DNA from: Vibrio tarriae
GTDB taxonomy: Bacteria; Pseudomonadota; Gammaproteobacteria; Enterobacterales; Vibrionaceae
Assembly (NCBI RefSeq): GCF_002216685.1
Contig: NZ_CP022353.1
Span: 2,666,001-2,730,000, forward strand
Length of the DNA stretch: 64,000 nt
Reading direction: 5' to 3'
Below the pieces are notes generated by a model, which was not told where the DNA came from, did not search any database, and worked only from the letters and a program-made list of their open reading frames with translations. Position numbers and translations under genes: made by a program. Positions 10,916 through 19,576 of the stretch are shown one piece after another (positions within the stretch are counted from its first letter, which is position 1; the number at the start of each line of letters is the position of its first letter).

Positions 10916-11863
10916 ATGAGTCAAGATAAATACAGCAAACCTGAATTCTCCTTCTCTTTATTGCACCCAAAATACTGGGGAGTCTGGCTTGGTTTTGGCC
11001 TACTCGCCCTGCTGGTTAACCTGCTGCCTTATCCTGTGCTGCTAAAAATCGGCCGCAGTTTAGGCCAATTTTCGATGCGCTTTGGTAAAAAGCGGGTCCA
11101 TATCGCCAGACGTAATCTGGAACTCACCTTCCCAACCATGAGCCAAAGCGAGATCGATGCGTTTGTCTTGGAAAACTTCAAAAACACCGGTGCGGCCCTG
11201 ATTGAAACCGGCATCACTTGGTTCTGGCCAACGTGGCGCTTTAAGCGCATTTTGATTGATAAAGATACCCAAGCCATTCGCCAACATGCAAAAACAGGCA
11301 AAGGGGTTTTGCTGTGTTGCGTACATGCACTCAATCTGGAAATCACCGCGCGCGCGTTTGCTGTGCTAGGCATCGGTGGCTATGGCGTGTATCGTCCGCA
11401 CAGTAATCCTGCCTATGAGTTCATTCAGTACCGTGGTCGAACACGCAATGGCAATCAGCTTATCAACCGAACCGATATTAAGCAGATGATCCGCGTGTTA
11501 CGCCAAGGCGAGCGTCTGTTCTACCTGCCAGACCAAGACTATGGCCACAATAAGTCGGTGTTTGTGCCTTTCTTTGCGGTAGAAGAAGCTTGTACCACCA
11601 CCGGCACCAGTATTTTGGCTTACACCAGCCACTGCGCGATTGTCATCGGCTCCGGTTTCCGTAACGCGCAAGGGCGCTATGAGATCATGGCTGATAAATC
11701 AATTGAAGCGGACTACCCACAAAAAGATGAAACCGCTGCCGCAGCTTACATGAATAAATTTGTCGAAGAGATTATACTGCGCGCCCCCGAGCAATGGATG
11801 TGGCTGCACAAACGCTTCAAATCTTTGCCGGACTATGAACTGACCAACTCGCGCTATCAGTAA
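10916..11863 (+). CDS. lpxL: Lipid A late acyltransferase (LpxL type)
   Basis: 315 residues from the ATG at 10916; a GTG at 10907 overlapping the slmA stop is an alternative. One membrane anchor (about residues 25-45) and the LPLAT catalytic box HALNLE (HX4E) in CCVHALNLEITARAF, with PDQDYG further on. These inner-membrane enzymes transfer a secondary acyl chain from acyl-ACP to Kdo-lipid A. It is followed after 10 bases by a paralogue; in V. cholerae I recall this pair as LpxL (VC0213) and LpxN (VC0212). Which is which rests on that memory. Confidence 0.85.
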   Translation: MSQDKYSKPEFSFSLLHPKYWGVWLGFGLLALLVNLLPYPVLLKIGRSLGQFSMRFGKKRVHIARRNLELTFPTMSQSEIDAFVLENFKNTGAALIETGITWFWPTWRFKRILIDKDTQAIRQHAKTGKGVLLCCVHALNLEITARAFAVLGIGGYGVYRPHSNPAYEFIQYRGRTRNGNQLINRTDIKQMIRVLRQGERLFYLPDQDYGHNKSVFVPFFAVEEACTTTGTSILAYTSHCAIVIGSGFRNAQGRYEIMADKSIEADYPQKDETAAAAYMNKFVEEIILRAPEQWMWLHKRFKSLPDYELTNSRYQ

Positions 11864-11873
11864 AGGTGAATTT

Positions 11874-12851
11874 GTGAGCGATCAAGACAACGGCATTGCA
11901 CGCCATCTACATAACCCGCAATTTGAGTGGCGCTTTCTGCACCCCAAACACTGGGGCACTTGGATCGGCATCGCTTTCGCGGCACTGTTGGCCTTTATTC
12001 CATGGCGCATACGAGATCGATTAGCCAAGCCCTTGGTGCCATTTATCATTAAGAAAAATGGCCGCGTAGTCCGCCGCGCTCGGGTTAACCTCGCCTACTG
12101 TTTTCCAGAGAAAAGCGAGCAAGAGCGCGAGCAGATCCTGCACGATACGTTTGTGAAAGCCTCGCAGTTTATGCTCGGTTATTCAGAGCTGTTGGTGCGC
12201 TCGACCCGCTACAACAACGCACGGGGCGAACTGATTGGCGAAGAGAACTTGCTGCCGCTGCTAGATAGCGGCGAGCGGGTGATTTTGTTAGTCCCGCACT
12301 CTTGGGCCATTGATTACGCCGCCGTTATGCTGGCGGCTCGCGGCTACAAAGTCGCCAACATCATGAAGCCACAGCGCAACCCGATTGCCGATTGGCTGAT
12401 GCACGTCCAACGTATGCAGTATGGTGGCCGAATTTTCACTCGTGAATCGGGCATCAAACCTTTCTTGCGTTCGATTCAATCCGGCTATGTTGGCTACTGG
12501 GTACCGGATGAAGATCACGGCCCGCAAAACTCCGTGTTTGTACCGTTTTTTGCTACCGAAAAAGCCACGCTCAAAGGGTTTGGCAAAATGGCTAAGCTGT
12601 GCAAAGCGCATGTAGTACCTTTGATGTCATGCTACAACAGTGATTCAGGCCGTTATGAAGTGCACATTTTGCCTGCGCTGCAAAACTTCCCAACTGGCGA
12701 TGAAGAAGCCGATGCACTGGCGATGAACCGTGCGATTGAAGCCCTGGTCACGCCACAGCCGGAGCAGTACATGTGGAACTTGTCGTTGCTGAAAACTCAG
12801 CGTGATGGCAGTGAAATTTACGACAACTCCCATCATGGCGATCAAAGCTAA
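11874..12851 (+). CDS. lpxN: Lipid A late acyltransferase (LpxN type)
   Basis: 325 residues starting at GTG. The catalytic box HSWAID (HX4D) appears in VPHSWAIDYAAVML and PDEDHGPQNSVF follows; a single N-terminal membrane segment is at about 28-46. It is a paralogue of the upstream lpxL. LpxN of V. cholerae is described as adding 3-hydroxylaurate, a modification contributing to cationic peptide resistance; I infer the same here from gene order. A 28-base palindromic terminator follows. Confidence 0.85.
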   Translation: MSDQDNGIARHLHNPQFEWRFLHPKHWGTWIGIAFAALLAFIPWRIRDRLAKPLVPFIIKKNGRVVRRARVNLAYCFPEKSEQEREQILHDTFVKASQFMLGYSELLVRSTRYNNARGELIGEENLLPLLDSGERVILLVPHSWAIDYAAVMLAARGYKVANIMKPQRNPIADWLMHVQRMQYGGRIFTRESGIKPFLRSIQSGYVGYWVPDEDHGPQNSVFVPFFATEKATLKGFGKMAKLCKAHVVPLMSCYNSDSGRYEVHILPALQNFPTGDEEADALAMNRAIEALVTPQPEQYMWNLSLLKTQRDGSEIYDNSHHGDQS

Positions 12852-12879
12852 GCGTTTTTTTTTTTGAGCTTAATGCTAG

Positions 12880-12907
12880 AAAAACAGCCTCAATTGAGGC
12901 TGTTTTT
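12880..12907. terminator. Bidirectional terminator between lpxN and pyrE
   Basis: A perfect palindrome with stem AAAAACAGCCTCAA and its complement; T runs on both strands fit its place between two convergent genes. Confidence 0.9.
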
Positions 12908-12930
12908 CGATTTGCGCGTTAATCTTTGGC

Positions 12931-13572
12931 TTAAATGCCGTATTGCGCGCGGTACGCTTTGACCGCTTCTAAATGCTCGGCATTACCGCCTTGCTGTTCA
13001 AGATAGGTGATGAGATCGGTCAGGCTCACAATCGAAATCACCGCGCAGCCGAAATCACGTTCCACTTCTTGAATCGCTGAGAGCTCGCCCTTGCCTTTCT
13101 CTTGGCGATCAATAGCCACTAGAACGCCGGCTAAATCAGCCTTATTGGCTTGGATAAGCTCCATCGATTCACGAATTGCCGTACCAGCGGTGATCACATC
13201 ATCCACCAGCATCACGCGACCTTCTAACTTGCTGCCCACCAGATTACCGCCTTCGCCATGATCTTTGGCCTCTTTGCGGTTAAAGCAGTAAGGCGTATCC
13301 ACATCGTGGTGGTCCGCCAACGCGACTGCTGTGGTGGTAGCAATCGGAATGCCTTTGTAAGCAGGACCAAACAGCACATCAAACTCAATACCAGAATCCA
13401 CTAGCGCTGCCGCATAAAAACGGCCCAAGCGCGCTAAATCACGGCCAGTATTAAACAGACCAGCGTTAAAGAAATAAGGACTTTTACGGCCTGATTTCAA
13501 AGTAAATTCGCCAAACTTCAGCACCTGTTTTTCTAGGGCAAACTCAATAAATTCACGCTGGTAAGCTTTCAT
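12931..13572 (-). CDS. pyrE: Orotate phosphoribosyltransferase
   Basis: 213 residues from the ATG at 13572 ([14 protein letters not shown]), the conserved PyrE start; the longer frame to 13644 lacks conservation. The PRPP loop [14 protein letters not shown] is at about residues 118-131 and [12 protein letters not shown] near the N-terminus is the family hallmark. It converts orotate and PRPP to OMP. It lies downstream of rph as in E. coli, but an ERIC element and an rph terminator separate the two genes here. Confidence 0.97.
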   Translation of the reverse strand: MKAYQREFIEFALEKQVLKFGEFTLKSGRKSPYFFNAGLFNTGRDLARLGRFYAAALVDSGIEFDVLFGPAYKGIPIATTTAVALADHHDVDTPYCFNRKEAKDHGEGGNLVGSKLEGRVMLVDDVITAGTAIRESMELIQANKADLAGVLVAIDRQEKGKGELSAIQEVERDFGCAVISIVSLTDLITYLEQQGGNAEHLEAVKAYRAQYGI

Positions 13573-13639
13573 CACATCTTCTCTAAATTTACGATTTAAG
13601 AACAATTCATCTTCTAAGATATTGGCGTGAGGGCAAGGC

Positions 13640-13737
13640 AGCAAAACTTTGAGTCCCTAGGAGCTTACTGAAGTAAGTGACTAGGGCAAAAAGTACTTGC
13701 TAACGCAGCCATCGCGTCAATACCGACGAAGATGAGG
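13640..13737. repeat. ERIC element between rph and pyrE
   Basis: Contains the inverted pair GTCCCTAGGAGCTTAC / AAGTAAGTGACTAGGG, matching the ERIC1/ERIC2 consensus halves (GTAAGCTCCTGGGGATTCAC, AAGTAAGTGACTGGGG). About 100 bases long, in the pyrE leader, where it could fold as a long hairpin in the rph-pyrE transcript. Confidence 0.8.
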
Positions 13738-13739
13738 GC

Positions 13740-13766
13740 AAAAAAATAGCCCCCAATTGGGAGCTA
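13740..13766 (-). terminator. Intrinsic terminator of rph
   Basis: On the minus strand TAGCTCCC-AATT-GGGGGCTA followed by seven T, five bases past the rph stop codon. Confidence 0.88.
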
Positions 13767-13771
13767 CTTAA

Positions 13772-14488
13772 TCAATCTAACAACGATGCCTTCTGCACTG
13801 CGACAATATCGGCAATGCCTTTTTTCGCGACAGCCAGCAATTCCAGCAACTGCTCATGACTGAACGGCTCACCTTCAGCAGTGCCTTGAATTTCAATCAT
13901 TTTGCCTTCTTCGGTCATGACCACGTTCATATCCGTATCAGCGGCAGAATCTTCGACATATTCCAGATCGCACAGCACATCTTCACCTAGGATACCAACC
14001 GAAACCGCAGCCACATGGCCTTTCATCGGGTTCTTCTTCAGTTGGCCTTTGGCGATCAGATGGGCAAAAGCATCGGCCAGTGCCACGCTTGCACCAGTAA
14101 TCGAAGCGGTACGCGTACCGCCATCGGCTTGAATCACATCACAATCAACGGTGATCATGATTTCGCCCATCGCTTCCAGATCCACCACAGCACGTAGGCT
14201 GCGCGCGATCAGACGCTGGATTTCCATGGTACGACCGCCTTGCTTACCATTGGTCGCTTCACGGCGCGTGCGTGAATGGGTTGCACGCGGCAACATGCCG
14301 TATTCCGCCGTCACCCAGCCTTTCCCTTGGCCTTTTAACCAACGTGGCACACCTTCTTCAATGCTGGCATTACACAACACTTTGGTGTTGCCAAATTCCA
14401 CCAACACCGAGCCTTCTGCGTACGCAGTGTAGTGACGGGTGATTTTGATGGGGCGAACTTGGTCCGCAGCGCGGTTATCTGGACGCAT
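13772..14488 (-). CDS. rph: Ribonuclease PH
   Basis: 238 residues from the ATG at 14488 ([16 protein letters not shown]). It has the phosphorolytic exoribonuclease signatures [20 protein letters not shown] and [20 protein letters not shown]. It trims tRNA 3' ends with phosphate. Full-length for the family (no frameshift like that of E. coli K-12). Divergent from yicC with about 160 bases between. Confidence 0.97.
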   Translation of the reverse strand: MRPDNRAADQVRPIKITRHYTAYAEGSVLVEFGNTKVLCNASIEEGVPRWLKGQGKGWVTAEYGMLPRATHSRTRREATNGKQGGRTMEIQRLIARSLRAVVDLEAMGEIMITVDCDVIQADGGTRTASITGASVALADAFAHLIAKGQLKKNPMKGHVAAVSVGILGEDVLCDLEYVEDSAADTDMNVVMTEEGKMIEIQGTAEGEPFSHEQLLELLAVAKKGIADIVAVQKASLLD

Positions 14489-14651
14489 AGGGTCTCGACC
14501 TTCTTGTGGCTGTATCAATTCGGTTGGGGCAGGATTATAGCCCAAAGCCCCTATAGGCGCTAGGTTAACGAATTCAGCACGGTAGCGCCGTTCTACCTGC
14601 TTTGCTACTATTAGCGCCAGTCACAAAGAGATGAAAGCAAAGGACATCCTG

Positions 14652-15518
14652 ATGATTTACAGCATGACTGCGTACGCACGCAAAGAAGTCAAAGGCGATT
14701 GGGGCAGCGCCGTGTGGGAAATTCGCTCGGTTAACCAACGCTATTTAGAAACGTACTTCCGCTTGCCTGAGCAGTTCCGTGGTTTAGAGCCACTGCTGCG
14801 CGAGCGTTTTCGTCAGCGCCTGTCACGCGGTAAGATCGAGTGTCATTTGCGCTTTGAAGCAAATCCAGCCGCGCAAAGCCACCTCACCATCAATGAAGGA
14901 CTCGCCCAGCAAGTGATTAATGCTGCTAACCAGATCATGCACATGACCGGTGAACTCAGCCGCATTAACCCATTCCAAGTGATGCAGTGGCCGGGCGTGA
15001 TGGAAACGCCTGAGCAAGATATGGACGCCATCAACCAAGCACTGCTCAGTGCGTTTGATGAAGGCGTGGACGAATTTATCGCCGCGCGTGGCCGTGAAGG
15101 CGACAACATGAAAGCGCTGATTGAGCAGCGTTTGCAAGCGATCAGCGCCGAAGTCGTCAAAGTGCGTGCGCGCATGCCGGAAATTCTGGAATGGCAACGC
15201 GAGCGTCTATTCAGCAAATTTGAAGAGGCGAAAATCGAACTTGATGCGAGCCGCGTAGAGCAAGAGCTGATCCTGCTGGCACAAAAATCGGATGTGGCCG
15301 AAGAGCTGGATCGTCTCGACTCTCATGTCAAAGAAGCGCGTGAAGTGCTGAAAAAAGGCGGCTCATGTGGCCGAAAACTCGATTTCATGATGCAAGAGTT
15401 CAACCGTGAATCGAACACCTTGGCTTCTAAATCCATCTCAACCGATATCACCGCCTCCGGTGTGGAACTGAAAGTACTCATCGAGCAGATGAGGGAGCAG
15501 ATCCAAAATATAGAATAG
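14652..15518 (+). CDS. yicC: YicC family endoribonuclease, intact despite island insertion at its 3' end
   Basis: 288 residues from the ATG at 14652 (MIYSMTAYARKEV), the conserved start. YicC proteins are stress-related endoribonucleases. The last codons (EQIQNIE, stop) coincide with the integration site of island 1: the same seven residues are encoded again at 44162-44184 and nearly so at 51991-52013. The synonymous differences (AATATA against AACATC) suggest that the present 3' end was brought in by the island, which restored the frame. A terminator follows at 15546. Confidence 0.95.
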   Translation: MIYSMTAYARKEVKGDWGSAVWEIRSVNQRYLETYFRLPEQFRGLEPLLRERFRQRLSRGKIECHLRFEANPAAQSHLTINEGLAQQVINAANQIMHMTGELSRINPFQVMQWPGVMETPEQDMDAINQALLSAFDEGVDEFIAARGREGDNMKALIEQRLQAISAEVVKVRARMPEILEWQRERLFSKFEEAKIELDASRVEQELILLAQKSDVAEELDRLDSHVKEAREVLKKGGSCGRKLDFMMQEFNRESNTLASKSISTDITASGVELKVLIEQMREQIQNIE

Positions 15519-15520
15519 AT
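15495..15520. repeat. Left attachment site of island 1 (attL, in yicC)
   Basis: GAGCAGATCCAAAATATAGA and the following ATAG correspond to ACAGATCCAAAACATCGAAT at 44162 and to GTTCGAAAACATCGAATAA at 51994. All three encode or nearly encode the YicC C-terminus and each is followed by a terminator. The 3' end of yicC is the integration target reported for SXT-mobilizable genomic islands (MGI) of Vibrio. Confidence 0.85.
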
Positions 15521-15545
15521 TCCCCTCTATTCCACACACTTCCAC

Positions 15546-15572
15546 AAAGCCCTTATTTATAAGGGCTTTTCT
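15546..15572 (+). terminator. yicC terminator carried by island 1
   Basis: AAAGCCCTTA-TTTA-TAAGGGCTTTT, 28 bases past the yicC stop. It differs in sequence from the terminators after the other two att copies, so each island appears to bring its own. Confidence 0.88.
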
Positions 15573-15623
15573 GTTTTCACCATCCATATACATCCATAAA
15601 ATTCATCAACAGCCATGAACAAA

Positions 15624-15694
15624 TGGGGAGTATCTTGGGTAGCACTTTGCTATTTACTCCCCACCGTAGTATAAATATCACAACATACTCCCCA
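15624..15694. promoter_or_regulatory. Three regularly spaced TGGGGAGTA repeats (probable integrase arm sites)
   Basis: TGGGGAGTA at 15624-15632 and its inverse TACTCCCCA at 15655-15663 and 15686-15694; starts are exactly 31 bases apart. Related TGGGTAGTA copies stand at the other end of island 1 (44070, 44082). Position next to attL and upstream of int suggests arm-type sites for the integrase or an autoregulatory operator. Confidence 0.6.
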
Positions 15695-15753
15695 CTTCTG
15701 GAGGGTGATGTAATGATAACTTCGATTAGAGCTATAAATTCAAGGAGATAGAG

Positions 15754-16971
15754 ATGGGGAATCTCACCGTCAACCAAGTTAAGGCGATAGTAAAAGACCA
15801 AAAAACGGGTCGTCATGCCGATGGTGATGGTTTCTATCTAATGATTCCTAGAATAGGTCGACCATACTGGATGCTAAGGTACACCCTTTTTAAGAAAAGA
15901 AAGGAGGTGACTATTGGCAAGGTCGATGAACTTTCTCTTGCAGATGCAAGGTTGAAAGCATCTGAACTTCGAAAGCAAATAAGCGAAGGAATTAACCCTA
16001 TTGCAGAAAGAAAACGGAGTAAGCAAGCCGATATACAAATAATCGATGATCTCTTCGAAGACTGGTACAAGGATTTGTCCAAAAGGCTCAAGCACCCCAA
16101 TATACCTAAGCGTATCTACCAGAAAGAGATCTCTCCGCAAATTGGTCAATACACGTTGAAACGTGTCACACCTTTAGATATCCGTAATATCATCCAAATA
16201 GTCGCTGACAGTGGCCGTCCAACCACAGCTAACGACACGCTAATGTATTGTAAGCAGCTTTTTAAACACGGTATGAAGATTGGTGTTATTGAGTCTAACC
16301 CCGCACTAGCATTTTCTAACTATGATGCTGGTGGCATTGAAGAAAGCCGAGATCGGGTCTTAGAACTGGAAGAGATTAAACATGTTTTTTCCGTCTTCAA
16401 CCAAAACATTTATAGCTTCAATCGAGACAACTACCTAGCTTGTGCTCTGCTTCTTTGTCTTGGCGTTCGTAAATCAGAGCTAACAGAAGCAAAGTGGACT
16501 GAGTTCGATCTAGATAATGCTTTATGGCACCTACCAGCGGAGCGAAGCAAATCTGGCACAGGTTTCACGATTCCGCTTCCGGATCTGTGCATTAAATGGT
16601 TTAAAGAACTACATCAGCGAGCTTGTCGCTCGGAGTACGTCTTCCCAAACAGAAGGGAAAGCAAAGTACCTCACATGGGCAAAGACACACTGAACAGGGC
16701 TATTTCAAAGCTATTTGGTCGAGAGCCCGGTCGTAAGGTACAACCACCAAATAAAATGGGCGATATCAAACACTTTGCGGTTCACGATCTACGCCGCACC
16801 TGCCGTAGCCTACTCGCTTCAGTCAAAGTGCCTAGCCATATCGCGGAGCGCTGTCTAAATCACAAGTTGAAAGGTGTTGAAGGTATCTATGATCGATATG
16901 ACTACTTGGAAGAGCGCAAAGAAGCACTGGAGAAAGTTACCAAGCTAGTTGAGCAAAACATTGTCATTTAA
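15754..16971 (+). CDS. int: P4-type tyrosine integrase of island 1
   Basis: 405 residues preceded by AAGGAGA. An N-terminal arm-binding domain (DUF4102 type; DGDGFYLMIPRIGRPYWMLRY), a core-binding domain, and the catalytic set R239 (LGVRKSEL), H344-x-x-R347 (HDLRRT), H370 and Y379 are all present, so the enzyme should be active. It lies 235 bases inside the left att site at the yicC 3' end and should catalyse integration and, with the AlpA-like protein at 38642, excision. A remnant of a related integrase remains in island 2 at about 44350-44590. Confidence 0.93.
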   Translation: MGNLTVNQVKAIVKDQKTGRHADGDGFYLMIPRIGRPYWMLRYTLFKKRKEVTIGKVDELSLADARLKASELRKQISEGINPIAERKRSKQADIQIIDDLFEDWYKDLSKRLKHPNIPKRIYQKEISPQIGQYTLKRVTPLDIRNIIQIVADSGRPTTANDTLMYCKQLFKHGMKIGVIESNPALAFSNYDAGGIEESRDRVLELEEIKHVFSVFNQNIYSFNRDNYLACALLLCLGVRKSELTEAKWTEFDLDNALWHLPAERSKSGTGFTIPLPDLCIKWFKELHQRACRSEYVFPNRRESKVPHMGKDTLNRAISKLFGREPGRKVQPPNKMGDIKHFAVHDLRRTCRSLLASVKVPSHIAERCLNHKLKGVEGIYDRYDYLEERKEALEKVTKLVEQNIVI

Positions 16972-17308
16972 AGCTGACAATGACACTTGATGATGAGACC
17001 GATTCAAGATCTATAGCCACATTGGTAAGAAATCAATGTTGAAAATAAAGAGGTATTAGTTCCTGTATAAAATGAAGACGCCGCGTCACATACAATCACG
17101 ATCTGATTTACTTGGTAAATGCACAATGCTACATCCTTAATACTTACCAAAATGTTAATCCACGACTTTCCTACTGACTTTATTGTCATCAATGAAATCA
17201 AATAACAAGAATTTTATCAATGTTTTTAAGTAAGTAGAAAAAGTCACAATGATAGTAATGAGATATGGTGGCATACTCGTAGCTCCATTCTCATTTTTTA
17301 GAACATAC

Positions 17309-17929
17309 ATGAAAAAAGTCTCGACTTCGCTACTATCATTTCTGCTGTGCTTTCTTAGTTACTCCCCTAAGGTAGCTGCAACAAATGCATCTTCTTCTCA
17401 AGAAACACAGGCTAAAACCCCTCAGCTACGAACGTCTACTCAAAATAATATAGAAGCTGATAACCTTGACTTAACTTTGCTTAATGTAATCGAAAAGCAA
17501 AAAGCAGCTATATCTAACCTTCAAGAAAAACAAGAACAGTTACAAGAGCAGATAGAAAAATCTGAAGGCAGAATGAGTTTTTCTGTATGGGTTAGCCTGT
17601 TATTGGCATGTGTTACCATTATAGTAACTGTGTTTGGTGTTATTGTAGCTATAGTTACTTTCTTTGGGTTTAAAAACGTAAAGGAAAGTGCAATTAAATC
17701 AGCGGAAGAACTATCAACCTCTGTAGCTTCAGAGGTCGCTCGAAACGAAGCTAATAGAAAGATTAACGAAGTGGCAAAAAAGGAAATAGCATTTTTGCTA
17801 GATAACGGTGAACTTAAGGAACACTTAGAAAGTGCAGTCGACTTAATTGTAAGACGACAAATAAAAGATAACGGCTCGAATGGTTTTAGTAAGTACCCAG
17901 AGTTAGACCTTGAGGAAGAACAAGCATGA
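17309..17929 (+). CDS. Exported/membrane protein with coiled coil, first gene of a candidate defence operon
   Basis: 206 residues from the ATG at 17309, giving a signal-peptide-like start MKKVSTSLLSFLLCFLSYSP; a longer frame starts at 17249. A coiled coil (about 65-95, rich in Q, K and E) precedes one strong hydrophobic segment (about 98-125: VWVSLLLACVTIIVTVFGVI) and a charged cytoplasmic-looking tail. Not recognised as a named family. It overlaps the next gene by 4 bases (ATGA), so translation is coupled to the ImmA/IrrE gene. Base composition is clearly more AT-rich than the core genes. The 336 bases before it hold nothing I recognise. Confidence 0.7.
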   Translation: MKKVSTSLLSFLLCFLSYSPKVAATNASSSQETQAKTPQLRTSTQNNIEADNLDLTLLNVIEKQKAAISNLQEKQEQLQEQIEKSEGRMSFSVWVSLLLACVTIIVTVFGVIVAIVTFFGFKNVKESAIKSAEELSTSVASEVARNEANRKINEVAKKEIAFLLDNGELKEHLESAVDLIVRRQIKDNGSNGFSKYPELDLEEEQA

Positions 17930-18426
17930 GTAAATCCACGGAATGGACAAAGCTAAGTCAGTTTCAAAAATCAGTTATTGAAAAACAACACTCTGAATTA
18001 CCCGTAAAGCTCGGCCAGATAGCTAAAGATCTAGGTTTAGTGGTAAAGAAAACAACTTTAACTGCCAACATATCAGGTCAAATAAAAGAAGAACAAGATG
18101 GTACAGTTAACATAAAAATAAATAGGCACGATGTAAAAGCAAGGCAGCGCTATACTCTTGCTCACGAGATTTCACATTTCCTCTTGCATAGACACCTACT
18201 GAAAGATGGAATCACTGATGACATTTTATATCGTTCGTCTCAATCTACCGCCATAGAGAGAGAAGCGGATAGATTAGCGGCAGACATCATTATGCCGATG
18301 GAACATGTTCTAAGGCTTAAACAACATCATGCAGCAGATAAAAAGGGAGAATTGTTATATGAAGCTATAGCAGAAGATATGGCAGTCTCAGCAATTGCTT
18401 TAAAAAATAGATTAGGCGTCAAGTAA
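17926..18426 (+). CDS. ImmA/IrrE family zinc metallopeptidase
   Basis: 166 residues. The zinc motif HEISH is at residues 80-84 (TLAHEISHFLLHRH) with a third-ligand candidate in EREADRLAADIIMP (about 111-113), the order seen in ImmA/IrrE (DUF955) peptidases, which typically cleave repressors on phage or mobile-element induction. No helix-turn-helix partner is fused or adjacent, unusual for this family. It lies between a membrane protein and a beta-family protein in one apparent operon, so a sensor-protease-effector arrangement is plausible but unproven. Confidence 0.87.
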   Translation: MSKSTEWTKLSQFQKSVIEKQHSELPVKLGQIAKDLGLVVKKTTLTANISGQIKEEQDGTVNIKINRHDVKARQRYTLAHEISHFLLHRHLLKDGITDDILYRSSQSTAIEREADRLAADIIMPMEHVLRLKQHHAADKKGELLYEAIAEDMAVSAIALKNRLGVK

Positions 18427-18438
18427 GCGGAGGCATCA

Positions 18439-19557
18439 ATGAATATAAAAATAGCTTCTTACGTTCCTTTGATATCTCTAAAGCCAGCAGAAATGGCAGC
18501 TCTCGAAGAACTATATGATTGTGAAAAAAATCAGCTACTCCCTGCATTCTCACTAAAACGTTGGGCTGCCTGTAAAAGCTTTGATAAATCAATGGATCGC
18601 ATAGAGAAAGCATTTGGGAAAAGGCCATGGATAGCTGATGTTGATGATGATTTCCTCAACTCACTGGAGAATAAAGCACAAGAGGAAGGGGCTGCCAAAG
18701 TTTTCCTTGAATTTCAGGAACTACTCAAGCCAGATGATGGCTATAAGAACTGGGTAGAATTTATCAAAAAGCATGAACATATCGTCCCTACAGTTAGACT
18801 TCAGGACTTAGAACAGCTAGACAAACAATTAGATCGACTACTGGAATTAGAAAGAACCATCGTCGTCAGATTAAAAATGGCAGGCAGTCAACCTTTAACA
18901 ATTCCGGACTTCAATAATATAATACAAACATTAAGTTCGTATAAACTAGAGCAATTGTTCTTAATACTAGATTACGGTGATCTAACTCGAATCAACCTAA
19001 TTGAACATCACAAATACACCAAGTTCATTCAGGGTATACATAAAGTGCTTCCTAAAGCAACAATCGCTTTTTCTGGAACTTCATTCCCTTATTCTTTTGG
19101 TCGTTCTTATCGAGGGGAAGTTTCTATTTTTGAGCGCCTTATTTTCAACAAGATAGTTAAAGATTGTGAAGGAATTAAGTTAGTCTACTCAGACAGAGCA
19201 AGTGCTCGTGCTGAAGCTATGGGTGGGGGTGGTGGCTTACCTCCTCCAAGAATTGACTATGCACTAAAAAATGACTGGAGATTCATCAGAAAAGAATTTG
19301 ATGATGAAAATGAAGACGAAGAAAAAGAAGAGCTCTATCAAGAAGCTGCCCAAGAAATGATAAATTCAGATTATTGGATAAAGGACCTAAAAGCATGGGG
19401 GCAACAAATGATTGAGAAGACCGCCGAAGGTAATAAATACGGTATTAACTCAGCCCAAAAAGCAACTGCGGTAAGAATTAACCTTCATCTTTACCAGCAA
19501 ATTCATTATTTTGAAGAGATAAGTGAGTTAGATACCGAAGAAGATTGGGAAGATTGA
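18439..19557 (+). CDS. Beta-protein family (T4 Beta-like) protein
   Basis: 372 residues, 12 bases after the peptidase gene. The N-terminus SYVPLISLKPAEMAALEEL and the general layout resemble what I recall of the 'beta protein' family (named after a phage T4 protein), often found beside small defence-type genes. An acidic stretch (DDENEDEEKEELYQE, about residues 288-302) and a glycine-rich loop GGGGGLPPPR (about 259-268) are notable. No catalytic motif is recognised. Third gene of the operon that starts at 17309; family call is moderate. Confidence 0.65.
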   Translation: MNIKIASYVPLISLKPAEMAALEELYDCEKNQLLPAFSLKRWAACKSFDKSMDRIEKAFGKRPWIADVDDDFLNSLENKAQEEGAAKVFLEFQELLKPDDGYKNWVEFIKKHEHIVPTVRLQDLEQLDKQLDRLLELERTIVVRLKMAGSQPLTIPDFNNIIQTLSSYKLEQLFLILDYGDLTRINLIEHHKYTKFIQGIHKVLPKATIAFSGTSFPYSFGRSYRGEVSIFERLIFNKIVKDCEGIKLVYSDRASARAEAMGGGGGLPPPRIDYALKNDWRFIRKEFDDENEDEEKEELYQEAAQEMINSDYWIKDLKAWGQQMIEKTAEGNKYGINSAQKATAVRINLHLYQQIHYFEEISELDTEEDWED

Positions 19558-19576
19558 AAAAAGGTGTGGCGTCCAT

